Below are positions 36,052 through 47,273 of a stretch of DNA of 64,000 bases, piece after piece. Every line of letters begins with the position of its first letter. Positions within the stretch are counted from its first letter, which is position 1. The DNA lies in NCBI GenBank assembly GCA_029204225.1, contig CM055106.1, positions 23,589,119 to 23,653,118 of the forward strand, written 5' to 3'. The notes beneath the pieces are model-generated. The model was given only the letters and a program-made list of their open reading frames with translations, had not been told where the DNA came from and did not search any database. This DNA comes from Diphasiastrum complanatum (taxonomy: Eukaryota; Streptophyta; Lycopodiopsida; Lycopodiales; Lycopodiaceae). The position numbers and the translations under genes are program-made.

Positions 36052-36883
36052 TGATGGAAAAACTGGGCAATCAGTCAGGCTTTGTAACGAAACAAAATAA
36101 AATGAAACGAAACGAAATGAAACGAAGCGAAACTTGAACGAGCTCTGATATTGTTGAAATGAAGTAATCGCGAAATGAAAAACAGTCACAAACAAAATCA
36201 ATTCAGATGGAGTTTGGATATGATTGCTGGTCACTACCTGCTATATCATTCCTACAATCCTCCAGAATGTAGACAAACACTACTGACCTACGTTATAGAT
36301 TAATGTAGCATTCAACAAGATTGAACCAATGTGTGGAATTGATAAAACAAGTAAATGAGATACACGAATAATAGCAAACAATAATTCATTCAAGATCAAA
36401 CAAAATTTTAGAATGATATGTGCATAATAGCTACAATATTATCTATTGATCCTCTTGACTTTGAGCACTATGTGACAGACCCACACAACGCATTGGTGTG
36501 AGAGAATCGGCGTTCTCCTACCAATAGTATCTCGCTTACTTGCAAATTTCTTGGATCTCTATGGATCTTGCTACAAAATTGTCTCGCTCACATGCAGACT
36601 CCTTTTCTGTATTTTGGCTATCATTATTTGTTTGATGCATCTAGCAATTGCATATATTCAAAGCAACATTGTTGATCAGACAGATTAAACAATCTATAAC
36701 TGATCATGGATTACAAGAGTGGTGGATTAGCACGTCCTGACGCCCTTTTGATGATGTCATAGATCTGATACTTCATAGTACTTGCTTGATCTTCTTCATA
36801 GTACATTTTCCTTTGTGTCTTTTTGTCAGATTAGGAGTTGAAAGCTAGAAAAGCTTTGGTAACAAAAACATTTTGTTTCTTCA
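36052..36883 (-). repeat. 5' LTR of the complete copia element
   Basis: 832 bp. On the coding strand it starts TGAAGAAAC at 36883 and ends CCATCA at 36052. TGGTATGTCATAG at 36050 reading leftwards is the expected primer-site position with a poor match to Met-tRNA. Confidence 0.9.
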
Positions 36884-36888
36884 TTCTA

Positions 36889-37239
36889 ACCTAAGATACC
36901 TAGTCTAGACTATCTTGAGCTACCCATACTTGATCTAGCAAATCTACTTAGTTACTAACTATCTAACAAGATATTCTAATCTATGGATCCCCAGTCAATA
37001 GCTACCCTAAGGGTCATGATCTGTCACTTCTACGATTAGTTAGATCTATCCTAGAGGTTGAACTAGTTTAAAATCTACTCGACTAACTATCTCTCTCTAT
37101 CCGATCTAAGTGCTACCTTCCTAAGGTTGAGTATGCCTACTCATCGATCGAATTGAACTACTATCCACTAGCTAAGGGAATCTATTGTGGCCTAACCTAT
37201 TCTATCTAATCTATTTATGGGTCATGGTCAGATGTTACC
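36889..37239. other. No gene; CTA/CTATCT-rich low-complexity sequence
   Basis: Repeated CTATCT, CTAACT and GATCTA words give a biased composition. Joined to the left flank of the element it reads continuously through one TTCTA, so it is the original neighbour of 31150-31267. Confidence 0.5.
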
Positions 37240-37939
<700 letters not shown>

Positions 37940-37959
37940 CAACATTCTATCCTTTCCCT

Positions 37960-38840
37960 GGCTTCGATTGAACCGTTGGCACACGTCACACCTTTTGACC
38001 TGATAGTGAATATCCTTGAACATTGTGGGCCATCATAGGTTGTGCTGCAGCACTTCCCTACTGGTAGCTTCAGCAACGAATTGCCCTTCCCCTCCTTCAT
38101 GGGCGATACTTATGACTTGGGACACTTCGTGCGGTAGGAAACATCAGCATATGATTCCATCTTTACAAATGCAATAAAGTTGTCCTGCTATCAACGTGAA
38201 AGGGGAACATTTAATGATTAACCTGCATCATTCTACCTTGTTCATCTCAGGGGGAGGACGTCCCGACATAAGATATCCAACTATATCGGCAGCCCACTTA
38301 AGGACGACATCGATGTGGAATACTATGGCATCAAAGAATTCTTCATCGACCCCTCTACTCTCAAAAACATTGTGGATCTGTGAGAGGTGATTGGCTAGAT
38401 AGTGTTGTTTCCCCTTGAAACAACTATATTAAAGTTGAACTCGAAGAAGCAACAGCCATCGGGTGATCCATCCGGTCGTGCATGGTCTATTTACCAAATA
38501 CAGTAGGGATTGGTGATCTACGAAAAAGACAAATGGATTGGCTGGTAGGTAATGGCAGAATTTCTTCACGCTATATACCATGGCCAATTCTTCTCGTTCA
38601 GTGGTTGTGTAGTTCATCTATGTGAAAATCAATTGCCTATTGGTGAAGTAGATCAGATAATCCTCCTTATACTCCCCAGGCTGTGTCAGAACATTCCCTA
38701 TGGCATACTTAGAGGCGTCTGTATAGAAATGGAATTCTATGGTCCATATAGGAGTTCGAAGGATTGGTACAGTAACTAAGGCTTTCTTGAGTCCATGGAA
38801 TATATTTGAACTGTTTGTCGCTACAGTCTGCATTTTTACT
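37960..38840 (-). pseudogene. Ty3/gypsy RNase H and integrase zinc-finger remnant
   Basis: Read right to left: FHGLKKALVTVPILRTP and IEFHFYTDASKYAIGNVLTQ (RNase H start, with the catalytic D), then NYTTTEREELAMVYSVKKF and PFVFFVDHQSLLYLVNRPC. Further on, the integrase HHCC finger reads as HEGGEGQF...LWWPTMFKDI...KRCDVCQR. This domain order (RT-RNaseH-INT) is diagnostic of gypsy rather than copia. It is broken by stops, and RT proper is missing to the right. Confidence 0.85.
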
Positions 38841-39200
38841 CCAGAATTTCCACAGGCAAAAAACTCGACACTGTCGCTTTTTCACCAAGTGTTTTGCGAC
38901 ACTTCCAAAAAAGTGACAGTTGCTCAGTCTGCATAAATACAAGTAAATTTGAAAAGGCAAAACATGCGAAAAATGTGACACTGTGTTTTTACACGTAATT
39001 TATGATAGGCGAAAAATGCGACACTGCCCTACAAATGTCGAAGGTGCCCTACAAAAGTCGAAGGTGCCCTTATAGAAAAGCGAAGGTACCTTGCAAATTA
39101 TTTTTTTTAAGGCATTTGTCAGAGTGTCACAATTTTTGCATTTTCACCAGCATTAATTTTAGCAAAGCCAACGTCGCGGCCTCCTCACGCTCATTCCATG
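38841..39200. repeat. Segment of repeated GCGACACT and short tandem repeats
   Basis: GACACT or its complement recurs (38868, 38888, 38977, 39019), with GCGAAAAATG near two copies. A 20-bp tandem unit GCCCTACAAANGTCGAAGGT repeats at about 39026, 39047 and, diverged, 39068. Inverted matches suggest a decayed MITE-like insertion. No coding signal was seen. Confidence 0.4.
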
Positions 39201-39299
39201 CACTGTGCAATCAAATTTGACAACAACAACAGCCACCCACGATCTCCCATAGACAGCACAACCACTTTTGTACCTTCTTCATTTGCACACCTGTAAAAC

Positions 39300-39896
39300 T
39301 TATGTATATATATTGAATACCATCCGAGTATTCAAACAACAGAAGATAGGACGAAACACGACTTGTAATTAGAGACAGACATTGTAGATGCCTTCGCACT
39401 TTGATTCTTTCTTCCAAATGGATTGTCAATAATAGGTTCATCACCTTTACAGATTGTGAGTAGCTTTGTGAAGCATGCAGTTATATCCGTTGTTGTTTTG
39501 TGCTCACCTGCATCATTGACTTGTATATTTTGTTATACTTAATCTAATTACAGCTTTGTTTGGTTCTATGTTTAGATTTGTGTCAATAATGCAACGCTTT
39601 TCTACGTTCGGTCTGGCTTTCTAATTGCTTAGTCTGGTTGTCTACTGTTCGCGACTGATAATTTGTCTAGCCCTTTGCGACAAATTATTTGTCTGATGTT
39701 TTGATGCTTAATGTTTGGCTATGTAATCAGATAAAAAGTGATTTCTATCACTGATGTTTTGTTTGAAATTGATAGGCATAGTCATGCATGAGGAGAGAGG
39801 GAGATAGCTTATTCCTCTACACATGAATGTTTTTCATTCAAGTTCATTTCTTTTCGAGTTATCTTTCAAAACACCTTTTTCCAACATGGTATCAGA
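39300..39896 (+). mobile_element. 5' LTR of copia element F (left edge uncertain)
   Basis: It ends TTTTTCCAACA at 39896, directly before an intact primer-binding site. TATGTATATATATTG at about 39302 is a TATA-like promoter. The left terminus (TG) could not be fixed and may lie before 39300. Confidence 0.6.
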
Positions 39897-39908
39897 GCTA
39901 TTTTTGTA
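39897..39908 (+). promoter_or_regulatory. Intact initiator-Met tRNA primer-binding site
   Basis: TGGTATCAGAGC, the standard plant copia primer site complementary to the 3' end of initiator-Met tRNA, with no gap after the LTR end. It fixes the element's orientation and LTR boundary. Confidence 0.9.
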
Positions 39909-40041
39909 GCCTAATAAGCTTTTATAGAAATAAGACTCTACTAGCCAATAGAGTAATTGTCTTTTTGTTCTGTAATTTAGCACTAAATTTTCATACTTAA
40001 GTCACTGATAGTTATTCCTATCACCTAGACTAATCTTCCAC

Positions 40042-41905
40042 ATGGATTCTCAAGGGAAAGCCAGTCCTATCATGAACAAACTTGATGGAGCTAATTACCA
40101 TATGTGGAAATTTAAGATGAGAGCTGTGCTAATGGCTAAGGAGTTGTATGATATTGTTATAGGTGTAGAGGAGAAACCCGCAGTTGACGACGCAACGATC
40201 TCCAGATGGAAGTTGAAGGATGGCAAAGCATTTGTGCTGATCATCCTCAACATTTTGGATACTCAGATTGGCCATGTGTCCGAAGCTCAGACATCCAAAG
40301 AAGTTTGGAACATCTTGAGCACATTATATGAAGTGTGACATATAGCTTCCAAGTTACATCTCAAGAAGAAATTTTACTCCCTCAAAATGGCAAATGGTGA
40401 TTCCTTGTAGAATTACATCAACCAATTCAAGAACCTGCTGAAGCAAATGGCCGCTGTCGGATCTGTCATAGACAATCAAGATGCAGTAATGCAACTACTT
40501 ACAAGCTTGCCAAGCTCATACGACAGCTAGGTGATGGTCATCACGACACATCCAGAGCTGACTCTCCCAAGAGTCATTGCAATGTTGTTGCAGAAAGACA
40601 CACGGAGGAACGAAGCCTCTAGTTCCTCAGCTGATTCTCACGCTTTGTACACCAACAAAGGCATGACTAAGCAGAAGAAGAAAAAAGACCCGAAACAATC
40701 AAAGCAAGACCAGAATCCAGCACAACATAAAGAATAGTCAAATTCGCATACTAAGAAGAAGCTGTTCTGCAGATACTACAAGAGAAACAACCACGAGATT
40801 CAAGACTGTCGAATACTACAAGCAAAGAAAAATAGCAAGGGACAATCAAATCAAGTGGCCAATGCAGTTACAGAAGCTCCACAACCCATTCAAGAAGCGG
40901 ATCATGATGCCTTCATGACTAGCCATCAAGGAGCATCCAATGACAGTTCTTGGTGCCTGGATTTCGTCGCCACTCAGCATATGACCAGCCTCATTGGCTG
41001 TTTCGAGTCCTATACACCCTACAGTACCAAAAAATATATTCACCTTGGTGATAATAGCACACAAGCTATTAAAGGTGAAGGTACTATAAGATTAAGCTTT
41101 GCAAATGATCAATCTAAGCTACTTTCTAAAGTCCTATATGTACCCAATTTATCTACAAATCTGCTATTAGTAAGCAGAATCACAGATCTAGGACAAAGTA
41201 GAATTTAAATGTGATCAATTCAAAGTAGTTGATAGGACATGCAAGATCCTAGCACTCGGAAAGAGACATGGATACTTGTATAGATTAAGTCATTGCTATT
41301 CTGCCTGTAGTCAGGCGTTCAGTACTTCTATTCAAGCAAATAAAAGTTTACTTTGGCATTATAGACTTGGTCAATTGAATCATGCTTCTGTACAACAAAT
41401 GTCTAAACATTCTATTATTCTTGATCTAGATTATCCTGATAATAAAGTCGAGTTACCTGTCTGTTAGGACTGTCTAGTTGGTAAACAGACTAGGAAACCA
41501 TTTAGATCAAGCCATCAACATACTGCTAGAGGTTTGTTAGATGTTGTGTATATAGACATTTTTGGCCCAATGAAGAATCCTTCTCTGAAGGATGCAAAGT
41601 ATTTCATAACTTTTATTGATGAATTCTCTAGAAGGACTATGGTGTATTTTATCTAGAAGAAATCAGAAGCTTTCAATTGCTTCATAATCTTCAAAGAGCA
41701 TGCAGAAAAAGAGACTGGAAGGACGATCAAGGCACTGAGGTTTGACAATGGTGGAGAGTACATTTCTACTGAATTTAAGGAGTACTGCCAGAGCCAAGGC
41801 ATTGAGCAGCAATTCATCACTCCTTATAGTCCTCAGTCAAATGGCTTGGCCAAGAGGAGGAACCGTACTCCGTGGAATCAGCTAAATGTATCCTGGCACA
41901 TGCAT
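40042..41905 (+). pseudogene. Copia element F: gag, protease, integrase
   Basis: ATG at 40042 opens MDSQGKASPIMNKLDGANYH, then MWKFKMRAVLMAKELYDIV. Gag continues to a knuckle CRYYKRNNHEIQDC (second Cys now Tyr). Protease reads WCLDFVATQHMTS: the DSG catalytic triplet is lost. Integrase follows with VYIDIFGP, LRFDNGGEYIS and GLAKRRNRT, where the third catalytic residue is Lys instead of Glu. Stops at 40336, 40408, 40528, 40735, 41464 and 41654 and a frameshift near 41205 break the frame. Reverse transcriptase is absent: the sequence is cut at about 41905. Confidence 0.9.
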
Positions 41906-41979
41906 CACTACCCAAGAGCTATGAGTAGGCTGACATGTGTCACTAGTCCACTGGACCAAGTGTCCCAGTGAGCATGTGA
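41906..41979. repeat. Short copy of the ACATGTGTCACT module
   Basis: GTAGGCTGACATGTGTCACT and GGACCAAGTGTCCCAGTGAG repeat the modules at 11600-11680. It is wedged between the cut end of element F and the LTR at 41980. Confidence 0.6.
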
Positions 41980-42449
41980 TGTGAAAGATTCAACTAGTTT
42001 CATCATATTTGCTATATTTTCATATTTGCCAAATTGAGGCCAACTTTGTTTTAGACTTAGAGTTTGACTTTTCAAAGTTCATTAGTCTAAATTTCATTTG
42101 AATAAACACTTTTAAAAAGTGTGGGAAAGCTAGAAGGCAAGTTTGAGTAGATTCAAATTTGAATGTTGGGTACTTTGAATCTAGACCCAGAAATAGTAGG
42201 GTTAGCATTTTGGAGAGAAAACCAAGTGGCCAAATAGGGTTTGGACCTACTATAAAAGGAGAAAACTCATGGAGAGACATATCTTCTCTCTTCTCTATCT
42301 CATTTCATGTTCCACCTTTAGCTTGTAGTTTATCCCTCTCCTCTTGGATCGAAAATTGATACTACATCGATACTCACCCGATTAAAGATCCAAGCCTCTT
42401 CTTCGCCCTCTTGATCGCACCGATTAGGGAGTCACAAAAAGAGTCCAAC
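41980..42449 (+). mobile_element. Gypsy LTR, related at its 5' half to family G
   Basis: It starts TGTGAAAGATTCAAC and ends GAGTCCAACA just before an Asp-type primer site. The first 340 bp match 29122-29455, including the TATA box (CTATAAAAGG, about 42250) and pyrimidine tract. The last 100 bp match the minus-strand piece at 9277-9387 instead. Either these are subfamilies with exchanged 3' ends, or the 29122 copy belongs to a different element. Confidence 0.65.
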
Positions 42450-42456
42450 ATTTTTT

Positions 42457-42474
42457 TGGCACCGTTGTTGGGGA
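42457..42474 (+). promoter_or_regulatory. tRNA-Asp-type primer-binding site of a gypsy element
   Basis: TGGCACCGTTGTTGGGGA closely follows the plant gypsy consensus TGGCGCCGTTGCCGGGGA, complementary to tRNA-Asp; the differences are C-to-T or G-to-A type. It sets plus orientation for the gag downstream. Confidence 0.75.
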
Positions 42475-43430
42475 GACGGTGCTAAACCACTCGATTTTTG
42501 TTTGCATTTTCTCTGATTGTTTTTGTATTTTGGACAGGTTTTTTACTCGCCCTCAGATTTTTTTTACTACTCTTTTATCACTATTTTTACTCGCCACTGT
42601 TCTAATGAGTAGAGCAGACCCATAGGCCTGTTCTATGATCTCGATGAGTAATCAATTTACTTGCATTTACTCGCCGACAGTGTTTTTAACTTGCCAATCC
42701 AATTTTTTACATTTTTATTGAGCCAATTTACTCGCCATCAGTACAGAGTGTCTAGTAGCATCAAAACTACCATTCCGGAGATCGATGAGTAATCAGTTTA
42801 CTCACGCTAATTCGTCAATTTAAATTTTCTGCTTATTTTTCAATTTTCTGTCTTTTTCTCTTTAGTCACACTAACTTGCCAACCAAGATTTTTCTCAATC
42901 CTTTTAGTATCTTTACTCGCCATCAATACAATAGCAAGTATAGTACTTGATTTACCTTGTATCAGACCGGCGAGTAAAGATCTGATTACTCGCACTAACT
43001 CCATACTGCTCCAATTTATTCGCCACTTTTCTAGACTGTTCTGATCATCATTTACAAGAAGTAGGTAGCTCGACGAGTAATCAACCTTTACTCCTATTTA
43101 TTCGTCCTAACTTGCATTTATTTGCCACTATCTATTACTTGCCATCAAAGATAACAACTTTTTTTTTGAGTATCTGACAATTAGAACCCATCTACAATTT
43201 TTGGTCTTCCTCGATTGTCTTTTGGATTTGCATTTACGCTTATTTTCATCCATCTGATTTGTCTAGTTATCTTGATCTGAGTTTACTTTTATTTCGGTGT
43301 GATCCTCATCTTGATCCATCATTTGATCACCCAAATATAAAAAATATTTACAAAAATATCTGAGGAACAAGAAGAAAAAAAAAAGACCAAAAAAATGGCC
43401 ACACCTCTTGTTGCATTGTATGCATCTTAG
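42475..43430 (+). promoter_or_regulatory. Long gypsy leader with repeated TTTACTCGCC motifs
   Basis: The untranslated leader carries ACTCGCC at about 42545, 42592, 42671, 42734 and 42918, plus near-matches (TTGCC, TTCGCC, ACTCGCA). GACGAGTAATCA-type complements lie at 42642, 42782 and 43073. The two motifs are partly complementary (GAGTAA/TTACTC), so the leader can fold extensively. No coding frame was seen. Confidence 0.55.
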
Positions 43431-43439
43431 ATCTGGTAG

Positions 43440-44740
43440 GAGGTTATCCACTTTGAAATCCCCTGACCTTGAGGAGTTTGTCAATGTCCCTATCGAGATA
43501 CTTTACAAACCAGTTGACGTAGATCCAGCTCTGATCCAAGGCCTTTCGTACCTCACGTAGTCCAGAACTTTCCCAAAATCTACCTCCCAAGGTTTGATGG
43601 AAAGGGAGATCCGCGACAATTTTTGCAGATCTACACTTAGGCATATAGAGCCTATAGAGACCACAACCCGCAAGAGCTATTAAGATACTTCAATCTGTGC
43701 TTGACCAATACCGTGAAAGATTGGTATTTCAATCTTGAGCAAAATGAACTAGACGATTGGAATATCTTATAGGCTGAGTTCATCACCAATGCCATGGTAG
43801 CCAGCTCTGGTACTACAATCCATTATGATGAGGAGTCAAATGACGAGACGTCGTTGGAGGAGAATTGTCATACGTGGCAGGACGTCATTGGAGGAGAATT
43901 GTCATACGTGACGATTCTCAAATTAATGTAGTAAACTGGACCAAAGTCTTGGCTATGGTTGATTGTCTACAGTTTGATGTCACATTTGCTGAGTGATCAC
44001 CAAAGTGAAGGTCTGTCGTAGATACATTTTGTGATGAAGATGATGTCTCACTCAAGAGATTAGTAGACCCAACAAAGAAACCTAGCGAAGGCCATCAAGA
44101 CTCCGTATCAATTTTCATGATGATCCTAGAGGCTATACCCCAGGAGCCACTGCAAGGAGTTTGTAGTGAGAAGGAGATAGAAGTTCTTCAAGTGTTCACC
44201 CTCGAGGAAGGTTGTGAATACGAGGACAAAGATTTCCTCAGCTATGTAGATCCTCACCATTTCAAATCTGTGCCAAGATCCCAAAGTACTAGATCCACGA
44301 AAGCCACTAGCAAACAAAGATCTCATACAAACATCAAAACCCCTCAAGACAATGTTGTGGTAGGCCGAATGGATATAGTAATCGATAGATCAGAACTAGT
44401 GTTCCAATAACCGTAAATTATCTCTTGCAAGAATGCATAGATTGAGGATGAAGCTCTTTACAAGCTAGAAGTCTCGCTATTAGACAATAACATTAAGATG
44501 GTGAAAGAACTGACAGTTGACTGTCAATCCGATTCACTGAAGCATGCCAAGAGAAAAAAGCCGATAACTTTGGATCCCCCATCTTGAGGCTCTCCAAAAG
44601 GAAACCCTCCTACCACCTTCGCACAGTTGGGTTTGAAGCCATCTAGGAGCATTAAGAGACTTGACCGAGCCTTGAAAAGGATGAGAATCAACAATAAGCC
44701 AACCATCAGCCCACCCCGAGAATGCAAGCCCCTTTATAAG
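43440..44740 (+). pseudogene. Gypsy gag remnant with protease deleted
   Basis: Gag reads RFDGKGDPRQFLQIYT, AYRAYRDHNPQELLRYF and LCLTNTVKDWYFNLEQNELD, then AEFITNAM. It passes directly into the post-protease linker (TTIHYDEESND, then HQDSVSIFMMILEAIPQEPL and EKEIEVLQVFTLEEG). In the related copy at 15240-17664 these parts are separated by the zinc knuckle and protease, so about 1 kb is missing here. TAG stops replace glutamine in YTQ and ILQ contexts. A 34-bp unit around 43850-43915 is tandemly duplicated. The end joins a copia fragment at about 44740. Confidence 0.75.
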
Positions 44741-45612
44741 GCTAAAACTGCTGAGTGGAAGACAAAGAGTGATAAGAGGGTGATCTACAAGACCAATGAT
44801 GGTGAGTGTGCAATCAAAGGGATTGGCACAATTCCTATTTCTCTCTCTAAAAATAGGAATGTTCATTTGAAGGACTTTTTGTTCCTTACATCTATTACTA
44901 AGAACCTACTTAGTGTGAGAAAAGGTCTTAAAATCGCTTTTGATGGAGATGCTTGTATGATCAAAAGGAAGGATGTCTTGATTGCAAAAGGTAAAAGACA
45001 AGGGAACTTATTCAAACTAGATGCTTGTGTTATTGCTAACCAAGTTGGATGTGTGGCAAGTGAGCAAATATCGATGCAAGAGGTTTGGCATAGGAGGATG
45101 GGACATCTCAACTTCAAAGCATTGGAGGTAATGGCTAGAAAGCAAGTTGTGATTGGTCTTCCAAGTTTCTTAACTAGCATCAATCATGTTTGTGAGTCTT
45201 GTGCTTTGTCAAATTCACATAGAATACCTTATACTATATCTACATCCAGATCTACAAAGCCTTTTCAAGTTGTACATTCGGATATTCATGGTGTTACCAG
45301 TATTAGCAATGGAGCACAATGGAGCAGCTAAGATGTATGTCACATTTATTGATGGTTTTAGTAGATTTTGATGGGTCTATCTACTAAAGAGCAAGGATGA
45401 AGTGTATGATGTCCTTGTGAAATTCAAGAATGCAAGGGAGAACCAATTCACTACAAGGATCAAGTGCTTGAGGAGTGACAATGGTGGTGAGTATATCTCA
45501 ACCAGGTTCAAGGCCTTTTGTGATGAGCATGCGATCAAAAGGGAGTACAAAACTCCAGGGACACCTCAACAAAATGGAGTGGCCGAGAGGAAGAATAGGA
45601 CATTATGTGAAG
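44741..45612 (+). pseudogene. Copia protease end, pre-integrase and integrase
   Basis: The frame gives NDGECAIKGIGTIPISLS, SITKNLLSVRKGLKIAF and IAKGKRQGNLFKLDACV. A pre-integrase HHCC finger follows (EVWHRRMGHLN; CESCALSNSHR) with integrase residues HSDIHG, RSDNGGEYIS and GVAERKNRT: all three catalytic acidic residues are kept. Two frame breaks lie near 45320. It is the same broad family as the gag-protease of the 57097 element, but keeps the integrase that element lacks. It is cut at 45612. Confidence 0.85.
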
Positions 45613-47261
45613 GTGGCAAACCTATGAGGTTAACAAAATCAGATCCAAACACCCCTATTGGACTCAACAAATATCAATGACTCTTCCTCTTGAGAGTTGG
45701 AATGGATTTGAAAAGATTTGATACCTAGATTTTCCTTTTCTCTTGACTAGTTCACTCAACTTTTGAGATTCTTGAACAAAGTACGGGTTTTGTTTCAAAT
45801 ACTTGAAAAAAAAACTTAGTCACTTCTTTTGGACTCACTCGTGACCCAAATAGTCTCACTCTTGAGATTTGGATTGAATTTGATTTGATTTGACAACAAA
45901 TTAAACCACTAATTTTCACAAAAAAAAAGGATCTACACTAGATCACAAAAACTTGACATATATACTTAATTCAAACACACAAAGATCAGATCCAATCACC
46001 CCTTTTGGAATCAATCTTGACCCAAAGAATCTCACTCTTGAGATTTGGAATGGACATGAAATGGTTTGATAACAATCTATGTCAATAATTTTTCACCAAG
46101 CCTAAAAATTAGACATCTAGAGATTCACAAAGATCCCAATCATGTATGAACACTCAAATATAGACTCCTCCCTGTTCTAAACTCCCAATGGGATCACAAC
46201 TTGACCCTCACACTTTCACAAAGAAAGTTGAATAGAACTTATTTGATACATATAATGTCAAAGTTTTGCTCAAAAAATTGAATTCATTCACTCCTATTGG
46301 ATCCACCAAGTACCAATGACTCTACCTCTTTAGAGTTGGAATGAAATTCAAATTTTCAGAAATGTGATGCTTCTCTCTCACTAAGATATGTGCTTACAAA
46401 GAGCTAATTCCACTTAGCAAGATTTGATCACAATGAATAAGACAATTTTTCCACCAAAGTCAAGAATTAAGATACTAGTTCTTGCCCTCTACAAAGGAAG
46501 GATCTCTTGAAAATTTTGGATCAACTGCAACACATATGCCTCACTCACATTTATGACTTTAATTAAAGTCAAAAACACACTCACACACTTGATTAGGGGT
46601 GAACAATGTGACTTGGATCTCAAATTTTTCTCCTAGTACTTGCCAACAATTCTAATCACCTTCTATTGGTAGATTTTGCCTTTATGAGTGTTTGTGCTTT
46701 AGAAATTGACTAAGATTTCACTTGGAGTACTGATCCAAGAGTGTCTTCTAGCATTTAGATGCTTCTAGACTCAGCCCTTTCACTCTTGAACAAATCTAGA
46801 ATGAAGGTATAATGGATTTCAATCTCTCCCCTTGCAAATCACTCCTTAATCTTTGGTTTATGGCACTCTTTCTCTCTCAACTTCAATGTACACTCAAAAA
46901 ATCAGAGAATCAACTTCAATGTACTGTAAACAAGCTTTAATCCATCTATATGATTGATCTAAACCAAGAACAAATCAATGGAATAGAAACAATGCAAGTG
47001 AAACCTTCAAAAATGCACTAAATTGACTCAAAATTGGGTGTATGAAGCTCAAAATGCACCAAACTGAATTTTACTGTCCAAAATAGGTCTTGTATGGCCC
47101 CACACGTGTGTAAAGTACACCTGCAGCCCACAGAAATATTTGGTACAAATATTATGGTTCTAGCTATCCATTCAACCTTGCTACCTCAATATTAGCTTGT
47201 TTCCAAAAACCTGCCAATTTGGGTATAGTTTAGATCAATGCCTTAAATGCACTTGTACTTG
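45613..47261 (-). other. Untranslated leader of a minus-strand copia element, with repeats
   Basis: It lies downstream (on the minus strand) of the primer site at 47262-47273. Five related modules, CACCCCTNTTGGA... followed by CTCACTCTTGAGAGTTGGAATGG-like text, start at about 45646, 45821, 45998, 46181 and 46289, with spacings of 175, 177, 183 and 108 bp. No gag is present before the junction at 45612. Confidence 0.55.
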
Positions 47262-47273
47262 GCTCTTATACCA
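47262..47273 (-). promoter_or_regulatory. Minus-strand initiator-Met tRNA primer-binding site
   Basis: GCTCTTATACCA is the reverse complement of TGGTATAAGAGC. The minus-strand text that follows (CAAGTAC...) also matches what follows the primer site at 57798, supporting the same family. Confidence 0.7.

Larger units (their letters stand above)
31268..36883 (-). mobile_element. Complete copia retrotransposon with target duplication
   Basis: Two direct LTRs (31268-32033 and 36052-36883) flank a minus-strand gag-pol region. TTCTA occurs immediately left (31263-31267) and right (36884-36888), a perfect 5-bp target duplication. On the coding strand the LTR starts TGAAGAAAC and ends CCATCA. A purine tract (GAGAGAGAGC) precedes the 3' LTR and a TGGTAT-type primer site follows the 5' LTR. 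LTR divergence is substantial (many C/T changes, 766 versus 832 bp), so the insertion is not recent. The polyprotein has frameshifts and stops, so the copy is defective. Confidence 0.92.

Noticed and set aside
44534-44866. Minus-strand frame of 110 residues
   Set aside because: It is the antisense shadow of the gypsy linker and copia fragment read on the plus strand.
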